From positions 1 through 6,621 of the forward strand of contig JAFAQI010000092.1 in the NCBI GenBank assembly GCA_019246495.1: a DNA stretch of 6,621 nucleotides. The letters run 5' to 3'. The DNA is from Frankiales bacterium. GTDB taxonomy: Bacteria > Actinomycetota > Actinomycetes > JAFAQI01. The position numbers and the translations under genes are program-made. This document shows, piece after piece, positions 1 through 5,114 of the stretch. A model generated the notes under the pieces. The model was not told the DNA's origin, searched no databases, and worked only from the letters and a program-made list of their open reading frames with translations. Positions within the stretch are counted from its first letter, which is position 1; each line of letters starts with the position of its first letter.

Positions 1-1
1 C

Positions 2-1780
2 GCGGTGCACCCCGGCTATGGCTTCCTGTCGGAGAACGCAGCATTCGCGCGAGCGGTCGAAAGCGCCGGCCTCACGTGGATCGGCCCCCCGGCCGACGCG
101 ATCGAGACGATGGGCTCGAAGCTCGGCGCAAAGCAACTCATGCGCGACGCTGGAGTGCCGACGCTGCCGTGGGCGACCGATCCGGCGGACGCCGACGACG
201 TCGGTTATCCGTTGCTGGTCAAGGCTTCCGCCGGTGGTGGTGGCCGCGGCATGCGCGTCGTACGGTCCGCCGCCGAGCTCGCCGACGCCGTCGAGGGTGC
301 GCGACGCGAGGCCGGTTCGGCGTTCGGCGACGACACGGTGTTCTTGGAGCGTTACGTCGAAGCTCCCCGGCATGTCGAGATCCAGGTGTTCGCCGACACG
401 CACGGCAACGTCGTGTCGTTGTTCGAGCGCGAGTGCTCGATTCAGCGGCGTCACCAGAAGATCGTCGAGGAGTCGCCGTCACCCGCCGTGAACGCGACGC
501 TGCGCGCGTCGATGGGCGAGGCCGCGGTCGCTGCCGCGCGCGCGGTCGGTTACGTCGGCGCGGGCACAGTCGAGTTCGTGCTGCACGACATGGGCGCCGG
601 CGGCGGCGCCGAGTTCGCGTTCCTCGAGATGAACACGCGGCTGCAGGTCGAGCATCCGGTCACCGAGCTCGTCACGGGTCTCGACCTCGTGCGGCTGCAG
701 CTGCTGGTCGCGATGGGGAAGCGGCTGCCCGCTGGCGCGCTCGAGCCGGTGATGTCCGGTCACGCGATCGAGGTGCGGCTCTATGCCGAGGACGCCGCGA
801 ACGGATTCTTGCCGGTCACCGGGACGTTGCGGTCGTTCGAGATCGACGCCGAAGGTGTCCGTGTCGACGGCGGCTTCGAGTCGGGGTCGGTTGTCTCGCC
901 GTACTACGACGCGATGCTCGCGAAAGTCATCGCGCACGCGCCGACACGCACCGAGGCCGCGGCCCGGCTCGCCGCGGGGCTTCGCACGGCTCGCATTCAC
1001 GGTGTGACGACGAACCGCGACCTGCTCGTGCGAATCCTCGGCGAGGAGGAGTTTCTCGCCGGCGGCACGGACACCGCATATCTCGACCGCCATGACCCAG
1101 CAGCACTCGCCGCACCGCTCGTCGACGAGGCCGGCGAGCGCATCCACGCAGCTGTGGCAGCGCTCGCGGTGCAGGCGGCCAACCGCGCGCAGGCGAAGGT
1201 GTGGGCGCGGCTGCCGAGCGGATGGCGCAACAACCCGTCGCAGTCGCAGGAGCTGTGCCTGCGGCGCGCATCCGACGACACGGAGATGCGCGTCGGCTAC
1301 CGCCTCGACCGGGCCGGTGCTGTGGAGCTCACGGTGGACGACGCCGCGCTCGACGTCGTCCTGCACTCCGCCGTCTGGGGTGCTGAGCGCGCCGGGGCGG
1401 TGGGCGAGGTCGTCGACGCGACGGTCGACGGCGTCCGGCGACGGTTCACCGTGGCCGTCTCGACGTCGACGATCGACGTCGACTCGCCGCTGGGTTCATC
1501 GTCGTACGCCGTCGTGCCGCGCTTCCCCGATCTCGCGGCGGACGTCGCCGCGGGCTCGCTCGTCGCGCCGATGCCGGGTTCGGTCGTGCGCGTGCTGGTC
1601 GAGAAGGGCGCACAGGTTTCGGCAGGCGATCCGCTCGTCGTGCTCGAGGCGATGAAGATGGAACACACGGTCGCCGCCGTCACCGCCGGGATGGTGACCG
1701 AGGTTCCCGTGAACGCAGGACAACAGGTCGAGGCGGGCGCGGTGCTCGTCGTCGTAGAGGAGACAACGGATGCGGATTGA
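2..1780 (+). CDS. Acyl-CoA carboxylase alpha subunit (biotin carboxylase + biotin carrier), 5' partial
   Basis: ATP-dependent carboxylation of a carrier-bound biotin; a separate carboxyltransferase beta subunit would pass the carboxyl group to an acyl-CoA. Counting from the GTG at position 5, residues 1-10 read [13 protein letters not shown], a motif that lies about 70-80 residues into full-length biotin carboxylases, so the true start is upstream of the window. The ATP-grasp glycine loop [11 protein letters not shown] is at 73-83, the Cys/Lys pair in [10 protein letters not shown] at 143-152 (C144, K152), and catalytic E208, N210 and R212 lie in [10 protein letters not shown]. The biotin carboxylase C-terminal domain follows (YYDAMLAKV from 300). 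A middle region containing SGWRNNPSQ precedes the C-terminal carrier domain, whose biotinylation motif EAMKMEH places the acceptor lysine at K551. With the missing part the chain would be about 665 aa, usual for acetyl/propionyl/methylcrotonyl-CoA carboxylase alpha chains. Substrate cannot be decided from this subunit; the HSD10-like neighbour favours a branched-chain acyl-CoA (inference). Confidence 0.95.
   Translation, partial: AVHPGYGFLSENAAFARAVESAGLTWIGPPADAIETMGSKLGAKQLMRDAGVPTLPWATDPADADDVGYPLLVKASAGGGGRGMRVVRSAAELADAVEGARREAGSAFGDDTVFLERYVEAPRHVEIQVFADTHGNVVSLFERECSIQRRHQKIVEESPSPAVNATLRASMGEAAVAAARAVGYVGAGTVEFVLHDMGAGGGAEFAFLEMNTRLQVEHPVTELVTGLDLVRLQLLVAMGKRLPAGALEPVMSGHAIEVRLYAEDAANGFLPVTGTLRSFEIDAEGVRVDGGFESGSVVSPYYDAMLAKVIAHAPTRTEAAARLAAGLRTARIHGVTTNRDLLVRILGEEEFLAGGTDTAYLDRHDPAALAAPLVDEAGERIHAAVAALAVQAANRAQAKVWARLPSGWRNNPSQSQELCLRRASDDTEMRVGYRLDRAGAVELTVDDAALDVVLHSAVWGAERAGAVGEVVDATVDGVRRRFTVAVSTSTIDVDSPLGSSSYAVVPRFPDLAADVAAGSLVAPMPGSVVRVLVEKGAQVSAGDPLVVLEAMKMEHTVAAVTAGMVTEVPVNAGQQVEAGAVLVVVEETTDAD
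1460..1482. repeat. Two copies of a 10-bp palindrome within the carboxylase gene
   Basis: TCGACGTCGA occurs at 1460-1469 and again at 1473-1482, separated by CGA. Each copy is its own reverse complement, so the pair is both a direct and an inverted repeat and could fold as a 10-bp stem with a 3-nt loop. It lies in the stretch coding for STSTIDVDS, between the biotin carboxylase and carrier domains. GTC/GAC codons are abundant in this genome, so it may be a by-product of codon use rather than a functional site. Confidence 0.5.
1757..1762 (+). promoter_or_regulatory. Ribosome binding site for the dehydrogenase gene
   Basis: GAGGAG lies 7 nt before the ATG at 1770, within the last codons of the carboxylase gene. 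It supports that ATG as the start and implies translation from the same mRNA as the carboxylase. Confidence 0.75.
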
Positions 1781-2525
1781 CGGAGCGGTGGCGATCGTCA
1801 CCGGCGGCGCCAGCGGACTCGGCCTGGCCACAGCGACCGAGCTCGCCAGCGCAGGTGCGAAAGTCGTCATCGCCGACCTGCCCTCGTCGGCCGGCGCGGA
1901 GCGGGCGAACGACATCGGCGGCGCGTTCGCCCCGGTCGACGTCACCGACGAGACCGCGGTGCAGCAGGCGGTCGACACGGCAGTCGGTCTCGGTCCGTTG
2001 CGCATCTGCGTCAACTGCGCGGGCATCGGTACGCCGGGACGTGTCGTCGGCAAGCAGGGCGTGCTGCCGCTCGCGCAGTTCGAGCAGGTCATTCGCGTCA
2101 ACCTGATCGGGACGTTCAACATGATCCGGCTCGCCGTTGCCGGCATGTTGCAGAACGAACCGGTCGACGGTGAGCGCGGCGTCATCGTCAACACGGCGTC
2201 GGTTGCGGCGTTCGACGGGCAGATCGGTCAGGCGGCCTACAGCGCGTCGAAGGGTGGCGTCGTCGGCATGACGTTGCCGGTCGCGCGCGACCTCGCGTCG
2301 TCCGCGATCCGCGTCTGCACGATCGCGCCCGGCATCATGGACACGCCGATGCTCGCGGGCTTGCCGGAGCCGGCGCGCGAGTCACTTGCGAAGCAGGTGC
2401 CCAACCCGGCGCGACTCGGCTCGCCCGACGAATACGCCGCGCTCGCGCGACACATCGTCGAAAACGGCTACCTCAACGGCGAGGTCATCCGCCTCGACGG
2501 CGCCATCCGCATGGCGCCTCGCTGA
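1770..2525 (+). CDS. Short-chain dehydrogenase, 3-hydroxyacyl-CoA dehydrogenase type II (HSD10-like)
   Basis: A 251-aa classical SDR, probably the NAD-dependent oxidation of a 3-hydroxyacyl-CoA (for example 3-hydroxy-2-methylbutyryl-CoA in isoleucine breakdown) in the cytoplasm. The Rossmann motif TGGASGLG is at 11-18, the acidic residue after strand 2 that favours NAD over NADP is D36, and the NCAG variant of NNAG is at 82-85. Catalytic residues are N111, S144, Y157 and K161 (YSASK). The stretches [20 protein letters not shown] and [13 protein letters not shown] are highly characteristic of the HSD10/type-II group, which makes this call firmer than a generic SDR. The ATG lies inside the carboxylase gene, an 11-nt overlap, with a good GAGGAG ribosome site, so the two genes are almost certainly one operon. 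The exact acyl substrate is inferred from family and context. Confidence 0.93.
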   Translation: MRIDGAVAIVTGGASGLGLATATELASAGAKVVIADLPSSAGAERANDIGGAFAPVDVTDETAVQQAVDTAVGLGPLRICVNCAGIGTPGRVVGKQGVLPLAQFEQVIRVNLIGTFNMIRLAVAGMLQNEPVDGERGVIVNTASVAAFDGQIGQAAYSASKGGVVGMTLPVARDLASSAIRVCTIAPGIMDTPMLAGLPEPARESLAKQVPNPARLGSPDEYAALARHIVENGYLNGEVIRLDGAIRMAPR

Positions 2526-2530
2526 TCTTG

Positions 2531-2567
2531 GCCGCGCGGCGCTAGTCCTGGCGGGTGGCCAGCAGGA
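2531..2567. terminator. Possible GC hairpins between convergent genes
   Basis: Between the dehydrogenase stop (2525) and the convergent small gene (stop codon at 2542) lies a perfect 10-bp palindrome GCCGCGCGGC (2531-2540). Just beyond it are CTGGC/GCCAG arms (2548-2552 and 2558-2562), or alternatively TCCTG/CAGGA (2546-2550 and 2563-2567). There is no T-tract. It could act as a bidirectional terminator of the U-tract-poor kind reported in actinobacteria, but stems of this size also arise by chance at this GC content. Confidence 0.3.
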
Positions 2568-2916
2568 CGTCGAAGAAGCGGTCGATGCCGTCGGTCGAGC
2601 CGGAGAGCAGGTCCGCGAGCCGCGGGACGCTCGGCGCGACCGGGCCGAGCCGCTCGTACGCCGTGAGGTCGATCAAGCCGCGGACCGCCGCGCAGGCGGT
2701 CTCGTAGTCCACCTCACCGCGGGCAAGCCGCAGCGTCGGGCAGGGTGCCGGCGCCCGGCAGGTCGGGCACTCGCCGTCCGCGTCCGGCTCGTGCATCGCC
2801 TCGACATCGGCCAGCCGCCGGCGGAGCCGCTCGGCGTCCGCGGCCGCGAACCGACGCCGCTCACCGAGGTCGGCGATGACCGACGCGAGGATTGGCGTGT
2901 CCGCGAACTCCGGCAT
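2542..2916 (-). CDS. Hypothetical protein with a CxxCx5C motif
   Basis: A 124-aa protein I cannot assign. Residues 1-45 are mostly charged and likely helical (GERRRFAAADAERLRRRLADVEAM region). Next comes ECPTCRAPAPCPT with C50, C53 and C59, resembling the short Cys-rich CPxC...PCPT motif of many small actinobacterial proteins and possibly a metal-binding knuckle, though only three closely spaced cysteines are visible (C75 is a possible fourth). The C-terminal half is hydrophobic and helical without a clear membrane segment, so a soluble cytoplasmic protein is likely. The ATG at 2916 has no Shine-Dalgarno sequence but has a TATGGT box 6 nt upstream, consistent with a leaderless mRNA. No other ATG is found upstream in frame within the spacer. 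The reading frame is believable because the motif is recognisable and the overlapping + frame shows no domain here. Function unknown. Confidence 0.78.
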   Translation of the reverse strand: MPEFADTPILASVIADLGERRRFAAADAERLRRRLADVEAMHEPDADGECPTCRAPAPCPTLRLARGEVDYETACAAVRGLIDLTAYERLGPVAPSVPRLADLLSGSTDGIDRFFDVLLATRQD

Positions 2917-2922
2917 GCGCGA

Positions 2923-2928
2923 ACCATA
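2923..2928 (-). promoter_or_regulatory. Candidate -10 box of a leaderless promoter
   Basis: On the minus strand TATGGT (TANNNT) lies 6 nt before the ATG at 2916. That spacing puts the expected transcription start at or within a base or two of the start codon, and no Shine-Dalgarno sequence is present. A weak -35 candidate, GGACTG (2945-2950, minus strand), lies 16 nt further upstream. Leaderless transcripts with this layout are common in actinobacteria. Confidence 0.45.
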
Positions 2929-3015
2929 CGACGGCAGGCGGCCCCAGTCCGGGTGAATCGCCCCGCGGAGCCCGAACCACCGGTCCCGAAGCGACCCGGT
3001 CTGGCGAACTGCCGC

Positions 3016-3043
3016 GAACCGATCCGGCTGCTGCGGAGTCTCA
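3016..3043 (+). promoter_or_regulatory. Candidate ECF-type promoter upstream of the sigma gene
   Basis: GAACC at 3016-3020 resembles the GGAAC-type -35 element read by many ECF sigma factors, and GTCT at 3038-3041 could be the -10, with a 17-nt spacer. The predicted transcript would begin close to the GTG at 3049. Such a site would allow autoregulation by the encoded sigma factor. The same bases contain the possible ribosome site GGAG (3035-3038), and GAAC also occurs at 3006-3009, so chance matches are a concern. The rest of the 2917-3048 spacer shows nothing I recognise. Confidence 0.3.
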
Positions 3044-3048
3044 CTGTC

Positions 3049-3570
3049 GTGGACGACCTGGACAGCTGGCTGGCGGAGTCCTATCCCCGCGCCTACCGCA
3101 CCGCATGTCTCGTGTTGCGTTCGCCGGCGGAGGCCGAGGACGCCGTACAGGATGCGTTCCTGCGCGTCTGGCGCTTCCGTGACGCGATTCCGCCGGGTGA
3201 CGGGCGGCGGGCGTGGCTCTACCGCGTCGTCGTCAACGCCTGCCTGAGCCGGCTACGCGCCGAGAAGGTCTGGCGGCAGCGGGCCGACGACGGAGCTCTC
3301 GACGGGCTGCCGTCGACCGGCCGCGGCCCGCAGCAGGACACCGAGGACGCCGCGCTCGGCCGATGCGTCGCGGAGGCGCTCTCCCGGCTGCCTGAGCACC
3401 TGCGGGTGCCGGTGGTGCTGCGCTACTACAGCGGGCTCGCCGAGAAGGAGATCGCCGTCGCGATCCAACGCCGGCCCGGCACCGTCAAGTCGCGGCTGTC
3501 CGAGGCGCGACGCAGGTTGGCCGACGACCCGGCGCTCGTCGCATGGACCGAGCTGGAGGTGGCGCGATGA
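3049..3570 (+). CDS. ECF-family RNA polymerase sigma factor
   Basis: A 173-aa group-4 sigma factor that would direct RNA polymerase to a stress or envelope regulon. Region 2 spans about residues 5-75, with the core-binding motif DAVQDAFLRVW at 31-41 and the -10-reading helix in RRAWLYRVVVNACLSRLR (53-70). After a linker (about 75-103), region 4 spans about 104-158, with the -35-reading helix-turn-helix in YYSGLAEKEIAVAIQ followed by GTVKSRLSEARRRL. Length is typical of a minimal ECF factor with no C-terminal extension. The frame stays open far upstream, but sigma homology begins only around the chosen GTG, which has GGAG (3035-3038) 10 nt before it; GTG at 2953 is an alternative with no visible ribosome site. 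The stop overlaps the ATG of the next gene, so the two are translated together and the partner probably controls this sigma factor. The exact ECF group cannot be told by eye. Confidence 0.93.
   Translation: MDDLDSWLAESYPRAYRTACLVLRSPAEAEDAVQDAFLRVWRFRDAIPPGDGRRAWLYRVVVNACLSRLRAEKVWRQRADDGALDGLPSTGRGPQQDTEDAALGRCVAEALSRLPEHLRVPVVLRYYSGLAEKEIAVAIQRRPGTVKSRLSEARRRLADDPALVAWTELEVAR
3555..3560 (+). promoter_or_regulatory. Ribosome binding site for the DUF4349-like gene
   Basis: GGAGGT lies 6 nt before the ATG at 3567, inside the last codons of the sigma gene. It decides the start against the in-frame ATG at 3543, which would extend the protein by 8 residues (MDRAGGGA) into the sigma gene. Confidence 0.8.
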
Positions 3571-4739
3571 TCAGCGAGGACGTCCTCGAGCGCGGACTGG
3601 CCGACCTGGGTGAGCAGTACGACGTCCCAGCGGGCGCCGTCGACCGGCTCCGGGCGACGCTCGAGCCGGACCAGGCCGACGCGACTTCGGCCAACCACCG
3701 CTGGGCGCACCGGCCGACTGCGCGTGGCTGGCTCGCGATGTCGGCAGCCGCCGTCGTCGCGCTCGTCGGCATCGCGTTCGCCATCGGCGGGCAAAGCCAT
3801 CCACCTGTGCAAACCGCGGAAAAGGTCAGCGGCGGCGAGAGGTTCGACGCCCCGGGTGCACCCAGCAGCGTTGGCTCGACCGGCGCAGTCCCCGTGCCCT
3901 CGGGCGGTGGCACCTCCGGAAGCGGCGGCGGGACGTCCTTTGGCGCGGTGCACGCTCACGCGGCGCGCGTGCCGCAGTCGGCGCACGGACCCTCGTTCGT
4001 CGCCGACCGCAACGACGCGGCCAAGAGCCTTGTCCCGGGTGCGAGCGGGTCAGCGCGCGTCGTCAAGACCGGCCACGTCGACCTCCAGGTGCGCAAGGGC
4101 GCGGTCAGCGTTCTTGGCCAGGTCACGGCTCTCGCCGATCTCGAGCAGGGCTTCGTCGCGGACAGCTCCAGCACCGAAGGCGGCGGCGTACCCAGCGGTC
4201 GCGCGACACTGCGCATCCCCGTCGCGAACTTCGACGACGCCGTCAACCGGGTGCGCGCCATCGGTCACGGCCCCGGAGCGAAGATCCTCGACCTCGAGAC
4301 GAGCGGTCAGGACGTGACGAGCCAGTACGTCGACCTGCAGGCGCGCATCAAGGCGCTGCGCGCGACGCGCTCGCAGTTCATCACGTTGCTGTCAAAGGCG
4401 CGGACGATCGGCCAGACGCTCGCCGTGCAGCAGCGGATCACCGACGTGCAGACGCAGCTCGAGCAGTTGCAGGGTCAGCTCAAGGTGTTGTCGAGCCAGA
4501 CGTCTTACAGCACGTTGACGGTGACCGTCGACCAACGCCTCGCCCCGGTAGCCATCAAGGTGCACCACCAAGCGTCGGGGCTGCACCGGGCGTTCGACCG
4601 GTCGGTGTCGCGGTTCGCTCGCGGCTTTGACGCGATCGTCGCGGCGATCGGGCCGATCCTGCTCGTGGTGCTCGTCGGTGGCGCGCTGTGGCTCGGGGCG
4701 TGGTTCGGCTACCGCCGGCTGCGCCGCAGCCTCGTCTGA
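3567..4739 (+). CDS. Two-pass membrane protein with DUF4349-like domain, putative anti-sigma factor
   Basis: 390 aa. Residues 1-53 form a short charged N-terminus, then a membrane helix at about 55-75 (LAMSAAAVVALVGIAFAIGG), a Gly/Ser/Pro/Ala-rich low-complexity linker (76-160), and a DUF4349-like extracytoplasmic domain (about 163-322). That domain begins VVKTGHVDLQV, contains TLRIPVANFDDAVNRV (214-229) and LDLETSGQDVTSQYVDLQAR (241-260), a long coiled coil (about 255-310) and the closing strand SYSTLTVTV. A second membrane helix (about 359-380) and the basic tail RRLRRS end the protein. DUF4349 proteins are usually envelope lipoproteins; here there is no lipobox and indeed no cysteine. The ATGA overlap with the ECF sigma gene, a cytoplasmic N-terminus and one following membrane helix are the arrangement of a membrane anti-sigma factor, but the ZAS HxxxCxxC motif is absent. 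Anti-sigma function is inference; the domain and topology are visible. Confidence 0.88.
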   Translation: MISEDVLERGLADLGEQYDVPAGAVDRLRATLEPDQADATSANHRWAHRPTARGWLAMSAAAVVALVGIAFAIGGQSHPPVQTAEKVSGGERFDAPGAPSSVGSTGAVPVPSGGGTSGSGGGTSFGAVHAHAARVPQSAHGPSFVADRNDAAKSLVPGASGSARVVKTGHVDLQVRKGAVSVLGQVTALADLEQGFVADSSSTEGGGVPSGRATLRIPVANFDDAVNRVRAIGHGPGAKILDLETSGQDVTSQYVDLQARIKALRATRSQFITLLSKARTIGQTLAVQQRITDVQTQLEQLQGQLKVLSSQTSYSTLTVTVDQRLAPVAIKVHHQASGLHRAFDRSVSRFARGFDAIVAAIGPILLVVLVGGALWLGAWFGYRRLRRSLV

Positions 4740-4768
4740 CCGCGAGACAGACCGGACTCAGTCGAGGC
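4729..4768. terminator. Possible bidirectional terminator hairpin
   Basis: The 18-bp gap between convergent stops (4739 and 4758) lies within nested inverted repeats: outer arms GCCTC (4729-4733) and GAGGC (4764-4768), inner arms GTCTG (4734-4738) and CAGAC (4748-4752). The structure is interrupted by an 11-nt bulge and lacks a T-tract. Position between convergent genes is the best argument for it. Confidence 0.35.
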
Positions 4769-5042
4769 GGTAGGCGACGAGCGAGAGCGCGCCGAGCAAT
4801 CCGGCGGCGAAGACCGACGTCGGCACCAGCCCGACGAACAACCCGGTCGCCTTGCTGCCGAACCGCAGTTCGAGCGCGACTCCCGCGGCAACCATCACCG
4901 CCGCCACCAGCAACATCGGCCAGAGCGCACCGGACAACGACCACGCAAGCCCGATCGCGGCGTAGGCGACGGTCACTCCGACGGCGAACTCACCGACCTG
5001 TACGACGGCGAGCCGAGCGTCCACTTTGGCCATGTGTCTCAT
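4758..5042 (-). CDS. Small three-helix membrane protein, unknown function
   Basis: 94 aa, or 91 aa if translation begins at the second ATG (5033; MAKVDARLAV). Three hydrophobic segments are visible: about 15-35 (VQVGEFAVGVTVAYAAIGLA), 40-58 (LWPMLLVAAVMVAAGVAL) and 67-90 (GLFVGLVPTSVFAAGLLGAL and beyond), joined by short polar loops; ELRFGSKA separates helices 2 and 3. The basic N-terminus suggests it faces the cytoplasm. I recognise no family or catalytic motif. Neither start has a strong ribosome site; GAGA lies shortly before the 5033 ATG, which slightly favours the shorter form. It is 72 bp downstream of, and on the same strand as, the GGDEF-EAL gene, so co-transcription is possible. It converges with the DUF4349-like gene. 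Continuous hydrophobic periodicity across the frame supports a real gene. Confidence 0.75.
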   Translation of the reverse strand: MRHMAKVDARLAVVQVGEFAVGVTVAYAAIGLAWSLSGALWPMLLVAAVMVAAGVALELRFGSKATGLFVGLVPTSVFAAGLLGALSLVAYRLD

Positions 5043-5050
5043 GATGCGGC

Positions 5051-5071
5051 CCGATGGTGAACCACCGTCGG
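5051..5071. other. Inverted repeat in the 72-bp spacer between the GGDEF-EAL gene and the small membrane gene
   Basis: CCGATGGTG (5051-5059) and CACCGTCGG (5063-5071) pair as a 9-bp stem with a 3-nt AAC loop; the one imperfect pair is T5055 with G5067, which is a G-U wobble in a + transcript but an A-C mismatch in the minus-strand transcript. A second short inverted repeat, AACAG/CTGTT (5093-5097 and 5101-5105), lies just past the end of the GGDEF-EAL gene. Either could be a weak terminator or leader structure, or an operator; no T-tract follows. Confidence 0.35.
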
Positions 5072-5114
5072 CTTTCGGGCGGCGTGTCGGGGAACAGCAG
5101 CTGTTGTCGTCGGG

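Noticed and set aside
5..7. GTG at 5 as the real start of the carboxylase
   Set aside because: The first residues match a motif about 70-80 residues inside biotin carboxylases and the frame is open to the window edge; the gene is cut, not short.
76..1095. A 339-codon + strand frame within the carboxylase gene
   Set aside because: The translation is extremely arginine-rich with no domain, and it overlaps the carboxylase completely in another frame.
479..1366. A 295-codon open frame on the minus strand opposite the carboxylase gene
   Set aside because: Its His/Arg/Val-rich translation has no recognisable motif, and the + strand here encodes conserved biotin carboxylase motifs throughout; it is a GC-driven shadow.
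2386..3048. A long N-terminal extension of the sigma factor in the same open frame
   Set aside because: It runs through the end of the dehydrogenase gene and antisense to the small CxxC gene, has the Arg/Ala/Pro-rich composition of a shadow frame, and shows no sigma homology before the GTG at 3049.
3873..3935. Low-complexity Gly/Ser-coding repeat as a possible tandem array or recombination site
   Set aside because: No unit repeats regularly; it is best read as a flexible linker between membrane helix and outer domain.
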